A stretch of DNA of 64,000 nucleotides from Colwellia sp. MB3u-41. Lineage in GTDB: Bacteria > Pseudomonadota > Gammaproteobacteria > Enterobacterales > Alteromonadaceae. Below, piece by piece: positions 56,504-64,000 of the stretch (its first letter is position 1; each line of letters opens with the position of its first letter). The stretch covers positions 62,001-126,000 of the forward strand of contig NZ_JACGUT010000084.1 in assembly GCF_014076845.1 (NCBI RefSeq), in the 5' to 3' direction. The notes under the pieces were generated by a model that had not been told where the DNA came from, ran no database searches, and saw only the letters and a list, made by a program, of their open reading frames with translations. Made by a program: the position numbers and the translations under genes.

Positions 56504-56588
56504 GCCGCAGTGGTGGAATTGGTAGACACGCCGGATTCAAAATCCGGTTTCGAAAGAAGTGACGGTTCAAGTCCGTCTTGCGGTACCA
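56504..56588 (+). tRNA. tRNA-Leu (anticodon CAA)
   Basis: 85 bases including an encoded CCA. The acceptor stem GCCGCAG pairs with TTGCGGT (two G-U pairs). D-arm TGGTGGAATTGGTAGACA; anticodon stem CCGGA/TCCGG with loop TTCAAAA and anticodon CAA at 56538-56540; a long variable arm as in class II tRNAs; T-arm GGTTCAAGTCC. Reads UUG codons. A terminator follows directly. Confidence 0.96.
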
Positions 56589-56597
56589 CATATAGAT

Positions 56598-56632
56598 AGC
56601 CCTGATTCGAAAGAGTCGGGGCTTTTTTTTTT
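56598..56632 (+). terminator. Terminator after tRNA-Leu
   Basis: Stem AGCCCTGATT / AGTCGGGGCT with two G-T pairs and loop CGAAAG, followed by nine T. It begins 10 bases after the tRNA 3' end. Confidence 0.9.
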
Positions 56633-56712
56633 CCGAAAGATAATATTAAATAGTTAATTTATGAACCGCTATAATATGCGTGTTTATCTAATAGTATTAA
56701 AAAGGTTTTTAC

Positions 56713-56991
56713 ATGGCAGCTACAGCGCACGCACTTCATATATTGGTTAAGCACAAAGAAATTGCCGAAGATATTCTTAAGCAGTTAGGTAAAGGCGCTA
56801 AGTTTCAAACGTTAGCTAAAAAATATTCGTCATGCCCGTCTGGTAAAAAGGGCGGTGATTTAGGCGAGTTTAAACGAGGCCAAATGGTACCTCAGTTTGA
56901 TAAAATAGCCTTTAAGGGCGCAATATTAGAGCCTCATCTTGTTAAAACTAAATTTGGTTGGCATGTGATTAAAGTGCTTTACCGGACTTAA
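56713..56991 (+). CDS. ppiC: Parvulin-type peptidyl-prolyl isomerase
   Basis: A 92-residue cytoplasmic single-domain parvulin, as in Escherichia coli PpiC (93 residues). Motifs: [23 protein letters not shown]-like [20 protein letters not shown], and [12 protein letters not shown], with the usual catalytic His residues (ALHI and GWHVI). Monocistronic, 80 bp after the tRNA terminator. Confidence 0.96.
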   Translation: MAATAHALHILVKHKEIAEDILKQLGKGAKFQTLAKKYSSCPSGKKGGDLGEFKRGQMVPQFDKIAFKGAILEPHLVKTKFGWHVIKVLYRT

Positions 56992-57427
56992 CTTGTAACT
57001 ACTTTTCTTTAGGCGTCATTGGTTTAACATCGCGTAGATTTAAGATAAATATTAATAGTTCAAAAAATTTTGAATGAAAAGTGTTTGTCGGTAGGGTCAA
57101 ACCGCTGAAATGACTAAATTACTGTTATTGTCAGTGTTAGTTTTGTAAATAAAATCACAAAGGTTAACCATCACTGGATAAGTTTGGCCATAAATGATGT
57201 TGTTAAATGGACTTACAGTGAGGATCTCATGATTTTAAGTCAGTAATGTTGCGGAGCTGCAAGCACTCATTATATTGCTTAATCCTATAAGTAATCATTT
57301 TTAATAAAATTATAACCCGTTAATATTTTACTATAATTTACTGCATTATCTGTATCGACTTTGCTTTGCTTAATATTGTCCTTTGGTTTATAACTAAATC
57401 AATCCTGTTAATAAATTACACTAATTA
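56992..57427. other. Intergenic region ppiC - hybrid kinase
   Basis: 436 bp without a gene. I see no terminator, RNA gene, repeat or recognisable coding remnant. It is A/T-rich with stops in all frames. No ribosome site is clear before the next ATG at 57428. Confidence 0.5.
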
Positions 57428-59764
57428 ATGATTAAACAAACGATAAAAATCAATTCTATTCGACTGAGAATAATTTTTTTAATAATTTTGATTTTTACGA
57501 TTGTATTATTGTTTTTTTCATATTTTTTAAAAGATTTTATTACTGGAGTCGAGCAAGATTTAGGTAAAAAAATGGTGCTTCAACATGCCATTATCAACAA
57601 AGAAAAAGTCATTAGTCATTTTACACAAAACTTAAATCTAATTAAACGTTCCTTACTCAATAACACGTATCAAGATTGGATGAAAAATAACGATAATGAA
57701 AAATTTAAAGAAAAAGCGATTCAGTCTATTGAAGCCGATTGTCAAGTTATAGAATGTTATGGCTGGTTTATCCTTTCAATTAACCCTCTTACGAGTATTG
57801 ATTGGAACCAAGGGAGCAATACCATAAAAACGGTTCCGCTTAAATTAGAAGAAAATTCTTGGTTACCAAAGAAGCTAGAAGAAAATAATGAGTTTTATGT
57901 CGATGCTGACATTAATACTATTGATGGTAATACCTACGTTTTTTTTGATTATTTAGTAAGGGATAATGATCAAGTGATTGGAACAGTTGGAAGCTACGCA
58001 CAAGTTTCAACAATTGCTAATCAAATACTCAGTTCCTCTGACCAAGATATTTTAGATGTACTTATTGATAATCATGGTGTATTTCGTACAAGTTTGAATG
58101 AAAATACCAGTCGTTACCATCCAACGCTTGCAAAGTTTTTGTATAATAAGGAATGGCATCAAGTCATTGGAGGGGATTTAGATAAAAGTAGTTTAACGCA
58201 GCTAAAAAATAATACTAACAGTGATTTAATAAAAACGATTGATATCACAATTAATGAAGTTAACTATATTGCCGCTATTGTGTATATCGAGGAAATAGAG
58301 TGGTATGCAATGAGTTTGTTTTCAAAAAAAGCAATGGAAGGAAGTATTGTTATTATTCCTCTATTATTAGTGGGTGCTTTGTTACTGTTTAGCGTTATTG
58401 GACTCACACTTTATTTTTTGAATAAGCTGATTTTTAAGCGACTTATCGTGATGAATAAATCAGTTAATAATATTGCATCAGGTAATTATAAGTACTTAAT
58501 TAAAGATTCTAACTCAGATGAATTAGGTACTTTAGCTCAAGGGATAAACACCATGAGCCAAGAAATTTCAAAAAATTTATCAAAAATAAACTCTCAGAAT
58601 GATGCGCTAAATGATGCTATTGATAAAGCAAATGCAGCAAATAATGCAAAATCTATTTTTCTCTCCAACATAAGTCATGAAATTAGAACCCCTATGAATG
58701 CAGTGTTAGGTTTTGCTGAAATAGGAAGAAACACTCACTCTTTATCTGAAAAAAATGAATCACTTGACCAAATAGAACTTTCAGGTGGGCACTTGCTCCA
58801 AATAATTAACGATGTATTGGACTTTTCTAAAATAGGATCAAAGCAATTGGAGTTGGAAAATATTGGGTTTAGCTTTAGTGCTATTCTTGAAAAAGTCACA
58901 CAAATCTGTAGGCCTAGTAGTGATAAAAAAAATCTATCGTTCAACATCCTATTAGATGATTCTATACCTAGGAATTTAATTGGTGATCCTTTGAAAATAG
59001 AAAAAATCATCATTAATTTGGTTAGCAATGCTATAAAATTTACTGAACATGGCTGTATTGATATAAATACTCGTTTAAAAAAACAAAACGAAAGAGGTGT
59101 TATCATCGAAATAAGTGTTAAAGATACAGGAATAGGTATAACGCCAGAACAACAAAAGAACTTATTTATAGTTTTCTCTCAAGCCGATAATTCTATCACC
59201 AGAAAGTTTGGTGGCACAGGATTAGGATTAGCAATAAGTAAACAATTAGTTGAATTGATGTGTGGGGGAATAACACTAAAAAGTGAACCTGATAAAGGTA
59301 CTGAATTCAAACTCACTATCCCGTTAGCATACTCTACTGAAAAGTTAGATAATGAAAAAAAAGAATCATCCTATTTTGATTTAGTAAGGTTAAAAGCGGC
59401 TTTTTATGGAAAAAAAATATTGCTAGTTGAAGACAATAGAATTAATCAAATTGTAGCCAAAAAAATGCTAGCGCCATTAAATATTTCAATTGATCTTGCA
59501 GAGAATGGCTTACAGGCAGTAGAAAGAATGAGGACAGACACTTATTCGTTAGTGTTAATGGATATACAAATGCCTGAGTTAGACGGACTTCAAGCTACAA
59601 AGCAAATTAGAACATTTGATAATGATACTATAATCATAGGTATGTCAGCGCACGCTAGTATCCAAGATACTGAAAAAGCGATTAAATCAGGAATGAATGA
59701 TTATATGACTAAACCTATTAAACAAGAAAAAGTGTTTTTGATGATGTCAAAATATATCTTTTAG
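57428..59764 (+). CDS. Hybrid sensor histidine kinase / response regulator
   Basis: Inner-membrane phosphorelay protein of 778 residues. TM1 at about 14-34, a periplasmic Cache-like sensor (about 35-300), TM2 at about 305-333, HAMP, then HisKA with SNISHEIRTPMNAVLG (His417). HATPase has the N-box NLVSNAIKF (Asn534), DTGIG and GGTGLGLAIS. The receiver has LLVEDN and phospho-acceptor Asp712 (VLMDIQMPELDG), then Lys762 in YMTKPIK. There is no Hpt domain and no output partner gene next to it, so it must signal to a separate Hpt/regulator. Transcribed alone. Ligand unknown. Confidence 0.92.
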   Translation: MIKQTIKINSIRLRIIFLIILIFTIVLLFFSYFLKDFITGVEQDLGKKMVLQHAIINKEKVISHFTQNLNLIKRSLLNNTYQDWMKNNDNEKFKEKAIQSIEADCQVIECYGWFILSINPLTSIDWNQGSNTIKTVPLKLEENSWLPKKLEENNEFYVDADINTIDGNTYVFFDYLVRDNDQVIGTVGSYAQVSTIANQILSSSDQDILDVLIDNHGVFRTSLNENTSRYHPTLAKFLYNKEWHQVIGGDLDKSSLTQLKNNTNSDLIKTIDITINEVNYIAAIVYIEEIEWYAMSLFSKKAMEGSIVIIPLLLVGALLLFSVIGLTLYFLNKLIFKRLIVMNKSVNNIASGNYKYLIKDSNSDELGTLAQGINTMSQEISKNLSKINSQNDALNDAIDKANAANNAKSIFLSNISHEIRTPMNAVLGFAEIGRNTHSLSEKNESLDQIELSGGHLLQIINDVLDFSKIGSKQLELENIGFSFSAILEKVTQICRPSSDKKNLSFNILLDDSIPRNLIGDPLKIEKIIINLVSNAIKFTEHGCIDINTRLKKQNERGVIIEISVKDTGIGITPEQQKNLFIVFSQADNSITRKFGGTGLGLAISKQLVELMCGGITLKSEPDKGTEFKLTIPLAYSTEKLDNEKKESSYFDLVRLKAAFYGKKILLVEDNRINQIVAKKMLAPLNISIDLAENGLQAVERMRTDTYSLVLMDIQMPELDGLQATKQIRTFDNDTIIIGMSAHASIQDTEKAIKSGMNDYMTKPIKQEKVFLMMSKYIF

Positions 59765-59864
59765 TCTGTAAGTAACTCACACCAATAAATCTTGTCTTTA
59801 GAAGCAAAATCACCCGAAGTACAGGGATACGTTTCTTAAACGTTCAATAGCAATAAACTTTATG

Positions 59865-60752
59865 TTATGCCCACAATAATAAAATTAATACGCTAGTAAT
59901 AATTAAAGCCATCCCTAAGAACTCTAGTAAAGATATTTTTTCTTTAAATATTCTATAGGTAATAAACAAGGTAATAAAAAACTCAACTTGCCCTAATGCT
60001 TTTACATAAGCGGCATTTTGAAAACTTGCTGCAGTAAACCAACCGATAGAGCCTATGACACTGGTTACGCCAACAAACAAACAAATACGCCAATACTTAA
60101 CCATTTGCAGTAATTGATTTTTGTCTTGAAAATAGACATAAATAAAAGATATAACTGATTGAACGGTGATCATAAAGACTAACGTGACCGCAGCACTGAG
60201 TAGTAAATCGGTTTCTAATGCTAAACTTGATTGTCTTATCAGTAATGTTGTTATGGCCAAACCTAAGCCAGCAGCAAGGCCAAATCCAGCACCCGGGTTA
60301 CGAAATATATCGTCAAAAGTAAATTTTACTTTTGACGCGAGTAAAACACCGACAACACCAACAGCAACAGAAAACCAACCCAGGTAAGTTAAACTTGTCG
60401 AAAAGAGTAAGGTGCCAACAACTGCAACTAGAATAGCCTCTGTTTTTGCTAAACTAGAAGCGACTGAAAAATTACGATATTTAAACGCAATAACTAAGCA
60501 GACTGTACCAATTATTTGGGTAAAACAAGCGATTACTGCATATTTTAGGAAGTTTGGATTAATTGTTGGCATGGCTAGCTGGCGATATTCAAGTATCCAC
60601 CATAGATACAACCAAGCAAAAGGTAACGCATATAAGTAGCGTACGCCAGTAGTTGCCATGGCATTTAGGTGGTTTGAAAGCTGCTTTTGTCCAGCGGTGC
60701 GAATGGCTTGCATAAGCGCAGCTAATAAAGTGAAGTAAATCCAAATATCCAA
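59865..60752 (-). CDS. EamA/DMT-family transporter
   Basis: Inner-membrane drug/metabolite transporter of 295 residues with ten predicted helices in two five-helix halves. LNAMATTGVRYLYALPFAWLYL near the start and the C-terminal GQVEFFITLFITYRIFKEKISLLEFLGM are EamA patterns, in outline. Substrate not predictable. It ends a minus-strand group after the CtlX gene (69 bp apart), so export or uptake of an amino acid derivative is possible (inference). Confidence 0.88.
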   Translation of the reverse strand: MDIWIYFTLLAALMQAIRTAGQKQLSNHLNAMATTGVRYLYALPFAWLYLWWILEYRQLAMPTINPNFLKYAVIACFTQIIGTVCLVIAFKYRNFSVASSLAKTEAILVAVVGTLLFSTSLTYLGWFSVAVGVVGVLLASKVKFTFDDIFRNPGAGFGLAAGLGLAITTLLIRQSSLALETDLLLSAAVTLVFMITVQSVISFIYVYFQDKNQLLQMVKYWRICLFVGVTSVIGSIGWFTAASFQNAAYVKALGQVEFFITLFITYRIFKEKISLLEFLGMALIITSVLILLLWA

Positions 60753-60821
60753 AAAAATTCCTAAATATTATTTTATGCTTGTTTAATAAATAGCTGCAGC
60801 GTGAAAGTGATCGTATTACTT

Positions 60822-61745
60822 TTATCTTGTAGATAAATGAATACCAGCTAACATACAGCGAATAGAGCCCCCAGCGATTTCTATTGTAGATACATTAATA
60901 GGGACAATCTTAACGTAATTTTTAATCATCAATATCTGACTTTCAGTCAACGAATTATAGGCTGTTGTAGACATTGTTAAAATATTACCATTAGGTGTAG
61001 AAAGCTCTAATGCATTGCCGGCAAATTGACATATTTGCTCATAGGTTAGTTCAATGATTTCTTTATCACTTTGCTGAAAACGATCGATTAAACTTGTGCG
61101 TTCGACTAAGTTTTTAACACAATCTAGTCCAATAAGCACAAAGTTAGTCGCCATACTCATTAATACATTGGTATGGTATACGGCCACATTATTATCATCT
61201 GTGGCGGTAAATGGAACTGGCTGATAATCGAAGTCCTTACAAAATTGATTTAGCACGCATTCACTCATGCGATTTGAAATAACGGCATAAGCATATCTAT
61301 TTGAATGGTCTAATACCATAGAGCCTGTGCCTTCCAAAAAAAGATGCTGTTTTTCGAGCATAGAATAATCGACAACTTTATTGACTTGATATTTTTTTGA
61401 TAATAATTTTATGATTTCAGGGTTCTTTTCTTTGCGACGATTCTCACAATACATGGGGAAAATGCCAATAGTGCCATCTTCATGTGTTGTAAACCAATTG
61501 TTCGGAAAAACAGAGTCCGGCGTGTCTTTTGTAAAGTCATCAAAAGCATGGACGGTAACACCATGTGATCTCAATATTTCAATCGTTTTTTGAACCTCTT
61601 TTCCTGCTTCTGCTGCAATATATTCAGCTGACATAGCCAGATTTGTCTGTTGAAATACATTATCCGCAGCCGTTTCAGGGTTCGCCATGAAATGGTGCGG
61701 ACGGATCATAACAACAGCTGAAGGTGATTGATTAGCGTTTTTCAT
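60822..61745 (-). CDS. ctlX: CtlX-type arginine-deiminase-fold hydrolase (citrulline utilisation)
   Basis: Guanidino-group-modifying-enzyme fold, 307 residues. IRPHHFMANPETAADN start, PDSVFPNNWFTTHEDGTIGIFPM, LEGTGSMVLDH, YHTNVLMS (catalytic His) and the C-terminal GGSIRCMLAG with the nucleophile candidate Cys297. This is the pattern of the CtlX group, annotated as citrulline-utilisation or arginine-deiminase-related. It lies next to a broken ornithine cyclodeaminase and an Lrp-type regulator, which fits arginine/ornithine catabolism. Exact substrate not proven here. Confidence 0.85.
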   Translation of the reverse strand: MKNANQSPSAVVMIRPHHFMANPETAADNVFQQTNLAMSAEYIAAEAGKEVQKTIEILRSHGVTVHAFDDFTKDTPDSVFPNNWFTTHEDGTIGIFPMYCENRRKEKNPEIIKLLSKKYQVNKVVDYSMLEKQHLFLEGTGSMVLDHSNRYAYAVISNRMSECVLNQFCKDFDYQPVPFTATDDNNVAVYHTNVLMSMATNFVLIGLDCVKNLVERTSLIDRFQQSDKEIIELTYEQICQFAGNALELSTPNGNILTMSTTAYNSLTESQILMIKNYVKIVPINVSTIEIAGGSIRCMLAGIHLSTR

Positions 61746-61782
61746 TAAGGTGTCCTTTAAGCTAGAAAAATAACTAGTTAAG

Positions 61783-62030
61783 TCATGTAAAAAGATTTTT
61801 TTGATCGGTAAGCTCAGGCACTAACTCGATAATTTCGCCGATGTTATGTCCCACGATTAGATCCTTGAGTAATCTCAGCGCTGAATAATCTTCCAATGCA
61901 AAAACAACCGAATCAAAGATGGTAATATCATCAGCTGAAGTTCTACCAAGGTGCTTGTTAGCAATCACTTGCCAAAATTCAGTAACAGGGTGATCGTTGG
62001 CAATTGTTGAATGTCAGTAAAAATAGTCAA
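61783..62030 (-). pseudogene. Ornithine cyclodeaminase remnant (internal deletion and frameshift)
   Basis: The frame downstream of 62016 reads HPVTEFWQVI, LGRTSADDITIFDSV, FALEDYSALRLL and ends LVPELTDQKNLFT. This matches the C-terminal 80 or so residues of bacterial ornithine cyclodeaminase (PVVDLWRVL, QVTVFDSVGFALEDY, DLVPWVEDDPKDLF in Pseudomonas). Just upstream, in the other phase, AAGGAA then TTG opens MTIFTDIQQLP, whose IQQLP is the family block directly before PVTEFW. One missing A near 61998 would rejoin them. The dinucleotide-binding domain and catalytic core are absent. It sits 37 bp upstream of ctlX and would once have used ornithine (to proline and ammonia). Confidence 0.8.
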
Positions 62031-62222
62031 AATAATTCCTTGGTTAATTAATAGGAATTATGAACCTTATAAGCGGCAACTATTAGTCTAAGCTTTTCAC
62101 TAAATTGATAACTAACTATGCAGTTTGCTATGTGTTTTTTTTATTTTGATAGGTTTCTTTGTGGCTAGCAGGTTAATTGTGTATGACTCATTAAAATATA
62201 ATTTTCAATGAGTCATGATTAA

Positions 62223-62666
62223 CTATGATCTAACTTGATGGGAGGAGAGTAAAATACTGGTTTCAGAAGCAGAAATTTCAGGTATTCCTCTTATTCTACA
62301 TAATATTCTATCAAACTCTTTAAGTGAACTTGTTTGCAACTCAACAAGCATATCCCAACGACCATTAGTTGTATGGATAGTACAGACACTAGGCTCTGAC
62401 ATTAGGGCAAACTTAACATTTTTAGTTGAACTGCCCTTTATTTCAATATTCATATGAGCACGAACCAAAGACATTTTATCATCAGTTTCTGTCGAGACTA
62501 ATATAGTATAACCTGTGATGATATTGCGCTTCTCTAATTTGGTTAATCTATTTTGTACTGTTGCTCGAGAAACATTAATTTTTTTAGCTAAGTCTGATAC
62601 AGAGGTACGAGCATCAGTTCGAAGTATACTAATTAATTGTCTGTCGATATTATCAAGTTCGCTCAT
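62223..62666 (-). CDS. Lrp/AsnC-family transcriptional regulator
   Basis: About 147 residues from the chosen ATG (MSELDNIDRQL). The frame reaches a TTG at 62687, but AAGG precedes 62666. N-terminal helix-turn-helix (about 5-60, TSVSDLAKKINVSRATVQNRL) and a C-terminal RAM effector domain (about 70-140, TTNGRWDMLVELQTSS). Members control amino acid metabolism genes and sense amino acids. It is divergent from the AGCS symporter and upstream of the ornithine cyclodeaminase remnant and ctlX, so those are likely targets (inference). Confidence 0.92.
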   Translation of the reverse strand: MSELDNIDRQLISILRTDARTSVSDLAKKINVSRATVQNRLTKLEKRNIITGYTILVSTETDDKMSLVRAHMNIEIKGSSTKNVKFALMSEPSVCTIHTTNGRWDMLVELQTSSLKEFDRILCRIRGIPEISASETSILLSSHQVRS

Positions 62667-62784
62667 ACTGAAAGAAGACCTTAGCAAATTGTAATTATAT
62701 TGTGTAATACTAGTTAATTAACGAACTAATTAAAAGCACATGTTTGTGCCACAATAAGTTCATGAATATTCAAAAAAGAATAAT

Positions 62785-64000
62785 ATGAAAATAATCTTAA
62801 TGGGTATAATCGCATTACTGTTAAGTTCAAACGCATTTGCATCCGAGCTAACTATCGATCAACATATTGATCAGCTACTTGTACCTATAGCCGATTTATT
62901 TACCCGTATCATTTTTTACAGTGTTGATGTGGCAGGAACTCAGTTCCCGCTCATTGTTATGTGGCTTATCATCGCTGCTGTGATTTTTACGGTCTATTTT
63001 GGCTTTCTTAACATTCGTGGATTTTCTCATTCTTGCAAGGTTATACGTGGTGATTTCTCAAATCCTGATGATCCAGGTGAAGTAAGTCACTTTCAAGCAT
63101 TAACCACCGCACTTTCTGGCACTGTAGGTTTAGGTAATATTGCCGGTGTCGCTATTGCTGTTTCAATTGGTGGGCCTGGCGCGACATTTTGGATGATTGT
63201 CGCTGGTTTTATGGGCATGTCTACAAAATTTCTTGAATGTACTTTAGGTGTAAAATATCGGCACATAAATGCGCAAGGACAGGTTCATGGCGGACCTATG
63301 TATTATCTTAAAGATGGTTTAGCGGAATTAGGCTTTAAAAAGCTTGGTAAAGTATTAGCGAGTTTCTTTGCTGTTTGTTGTGTAGTGGCATCACTGTGCG
63401 GCAGTAATATGCTGCAGTCCAACCAAGCCTTTCAGCAATTTGTTATTGCTATGGGTAATGAAACGAGCTTTTGGGCAGACAAAGGTTGGCTCTTCGGTAG
63501 CTTACTCGCTGTTGTGATTGGTGTTGTTATTATTGGTGGTATTAAAAGTATTGCTAAAGTTACTGAAAAAGTAGTGCCCTTAATGGCCGGGCTCTATTTG
63601 TCAGCGGCTCTTTTTGTTTTGGCCTATCACTATACAGAAATTCCACATGCGGTTAGCCTTATCGTTAATGGCGCATTCAATCCCATAGGTGTTGTTGGCG
63701 GTATTATTGGTGTGATGATTCAAGGCTTTAAACGTTCAACATTTTCAAGTGAAGCTGGTGTTGGTGCCGCTTCAATTGCTCACGCAACCGCCTCTACAAA
63801 AGAGCCAGTTAGAGAAGGTTATGTGGCGTTACTTGAACCTTTTATCGATACAATTGTTATCTGTACTATCACTGCATTGGTGATTGTTATTACCGGGGCT
63901 TATCAAACAACAGAGGGTATTGATGGGGTTGCGTTAACCTCTAGAGCTTTTGCCAGTGTTATTTGGTGGTTTCCTTATGTGCTTAGTATTGCAGTTTTGA
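62785..64000 (+). CDS. Sodium:alanine symporter, AGCS family (3' end beyond window)
   Basis: Inner-membrane sodium-coupled amino acid importer. The frame is open from the ATG at 62785 to the window end (405 codons visible), so the C-terminus is missing. An N-terminal hydrophobic signal-like start (ILMGIIALLLSSNAFA) is followed by the AGCS core: FGFLNIRGFSH, TALSGTVGLGNIAGVA, GGPGATFWMIVAGFMGMSTKFLE, HGGPMYYL, and FSSEAGVGAASIAHATAS, in outline. It is divergent from the Lrp regulator. Substrate probably alanine or glycine, by family. Confidence 0.92.
   Translation, partial: MKIILMGIIALLLSSNAFASELTIDQHIDQLLVPIADLFTRIIFYSVDVAGTQFPLIVMWLIIAAVIFTVYFGFLNIRGFSHSCKVIRGDFSNPDDPGEVSHFQALTTALSGTVGLGNIAGVAIAVSIGGPGATFWMIVAGFMGMSTKFLECTLGVKYRHINAQGQVHGGPMYYLKDGLAELGFKKLGKVLASFFAVCCVVASLCGSNMLQSNQAFQQFVIAMGNETSFWADKGWLFGSLLAVVIGVVIIGGIKSIAKVTEKVVPLMAGLYLSAALFVLAYHYTEIPHAVSLIVNGAFNPIGVVGGIIGVMIQGFKRSTFSSEAGVGAASIAHATASTKEPVREGYVALLEPFIDTIVICTITALVIVITGAYQTTEGIDGVALTSRAFASVIWWFPYVLSIAVL

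Noticed and set aside
56504-56588. tRNA-Leu as an integration site for a mobile element
   Set aside because: No duplicated 3' end of the tRNA was seen downstream, and the following genes (ppiC and later) look like normal chromosomal genes.
61783-61968. A stand-alone 61-residue gene starting at a GTG at 61968
   Set aside because: Its sequence is the C-terminus of ornithine cyclodeaminase, and the matching text continues upstream of the GTG, so it is a remnant and not an independent gene.
1-64000. CRISPR array, prophage, integron or intact insertion sequence
   Set aside because: No direct repeat-spacer series, integrase, transposase or phage structural genes were seen; the repeated dyads found are spaced and few, as operators are.

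Overview
The window is AT-rich, densely coded Gammaproteobacterial DNA. Its gene content and order (pepA-holC-valS opposite lptFG, divergent ccmABCDE/ccmFGHI, an N-acetylglucosamine (NAG) regulon with a LacI-type NagR, a TIGR01782-type TonB receptor next to tryptophan-halogenase-like proteins, a UPF0231/YacL protein) point to a marine Alteromonadales bacterium, probably Colwelliaceae (Colwellia/Thalassotalea type). No rRNA, CRISPR array, prophage or intact insertion sequence is visible. One tRNA (Leu-CAA) is present.

Layout. (1) 1-7081: the 3' end of an RND membrane-fusion gene and two consecutive RND permeases. (2) 7192-20165: a YacL protein; an envelope/efflux locus (MacA-like adaptor, ABC ATPase, two FtsX-type permeases, a small membrane protein, a DUF2141 protein); two convergent NarL/DesR-type two-component systems; an amidohydrolase whose signal peptide is cut off by an in-frame TAG; a DUF2807 lipoprotein; and an HDOD protein. 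A 14-base motif, ATGACTTTTGGCAC, recurs upstream of three transcription units here, twice as an inverted pair. (3) 20351-37812: a Ycf48-like protein, then the NAG/chitin-oligosaccharide locus: nagR, pgi, TonB receptor, two halogenase-like flavoproteins, SapC-like protein, GH20 hexosaminidase, nagK, nagA, nagP. Four copies of a TGACARCGYTGTCA-type palindrome precede nagR/pgi, the receptor and nagK. (4) 38148-47212: a small conserved protein, cytochrome c maturation genes in two divergent operons, and hemH. (5) 47636-56180: a cold-shock gene with a structured leader, valS, holC, pepA, lptF, lptG and an RDD protein. (6) 56504-64000: tRNA-Leu, a parvulin, an orphan hybrid histidine kinase, an EamA transporter, a CtlX-type arginine-deiminase-fold hydrolase, a decayed ornithine cyclodeaminase, an Lrp regulator and the start of an AGCS sodium:alanine symporter.

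How the genes work together. In the NAG locus, NagR would control uptake through the outer membrane (TonB receptor), hydrolysis of chito-oligosaccharides (GH20), transport across the inner membrane (NagP), phosphorylation (NagK) and deacetylation (NagA). Pgi sits under the same operator type, but the GlcN-6-P deaminase is not in the window. The paired halogenase-like flavoproteins and the SapC protein are the functionally unexplained core of this locus. In region 2, sensor kinases, response regulators and shared DNA motifs suggest a self-contained envelope-stress or lipid/peptide-sensing circuit that drives an ABC exporter. Functional statements are from family recognition by eye; no database search was run.
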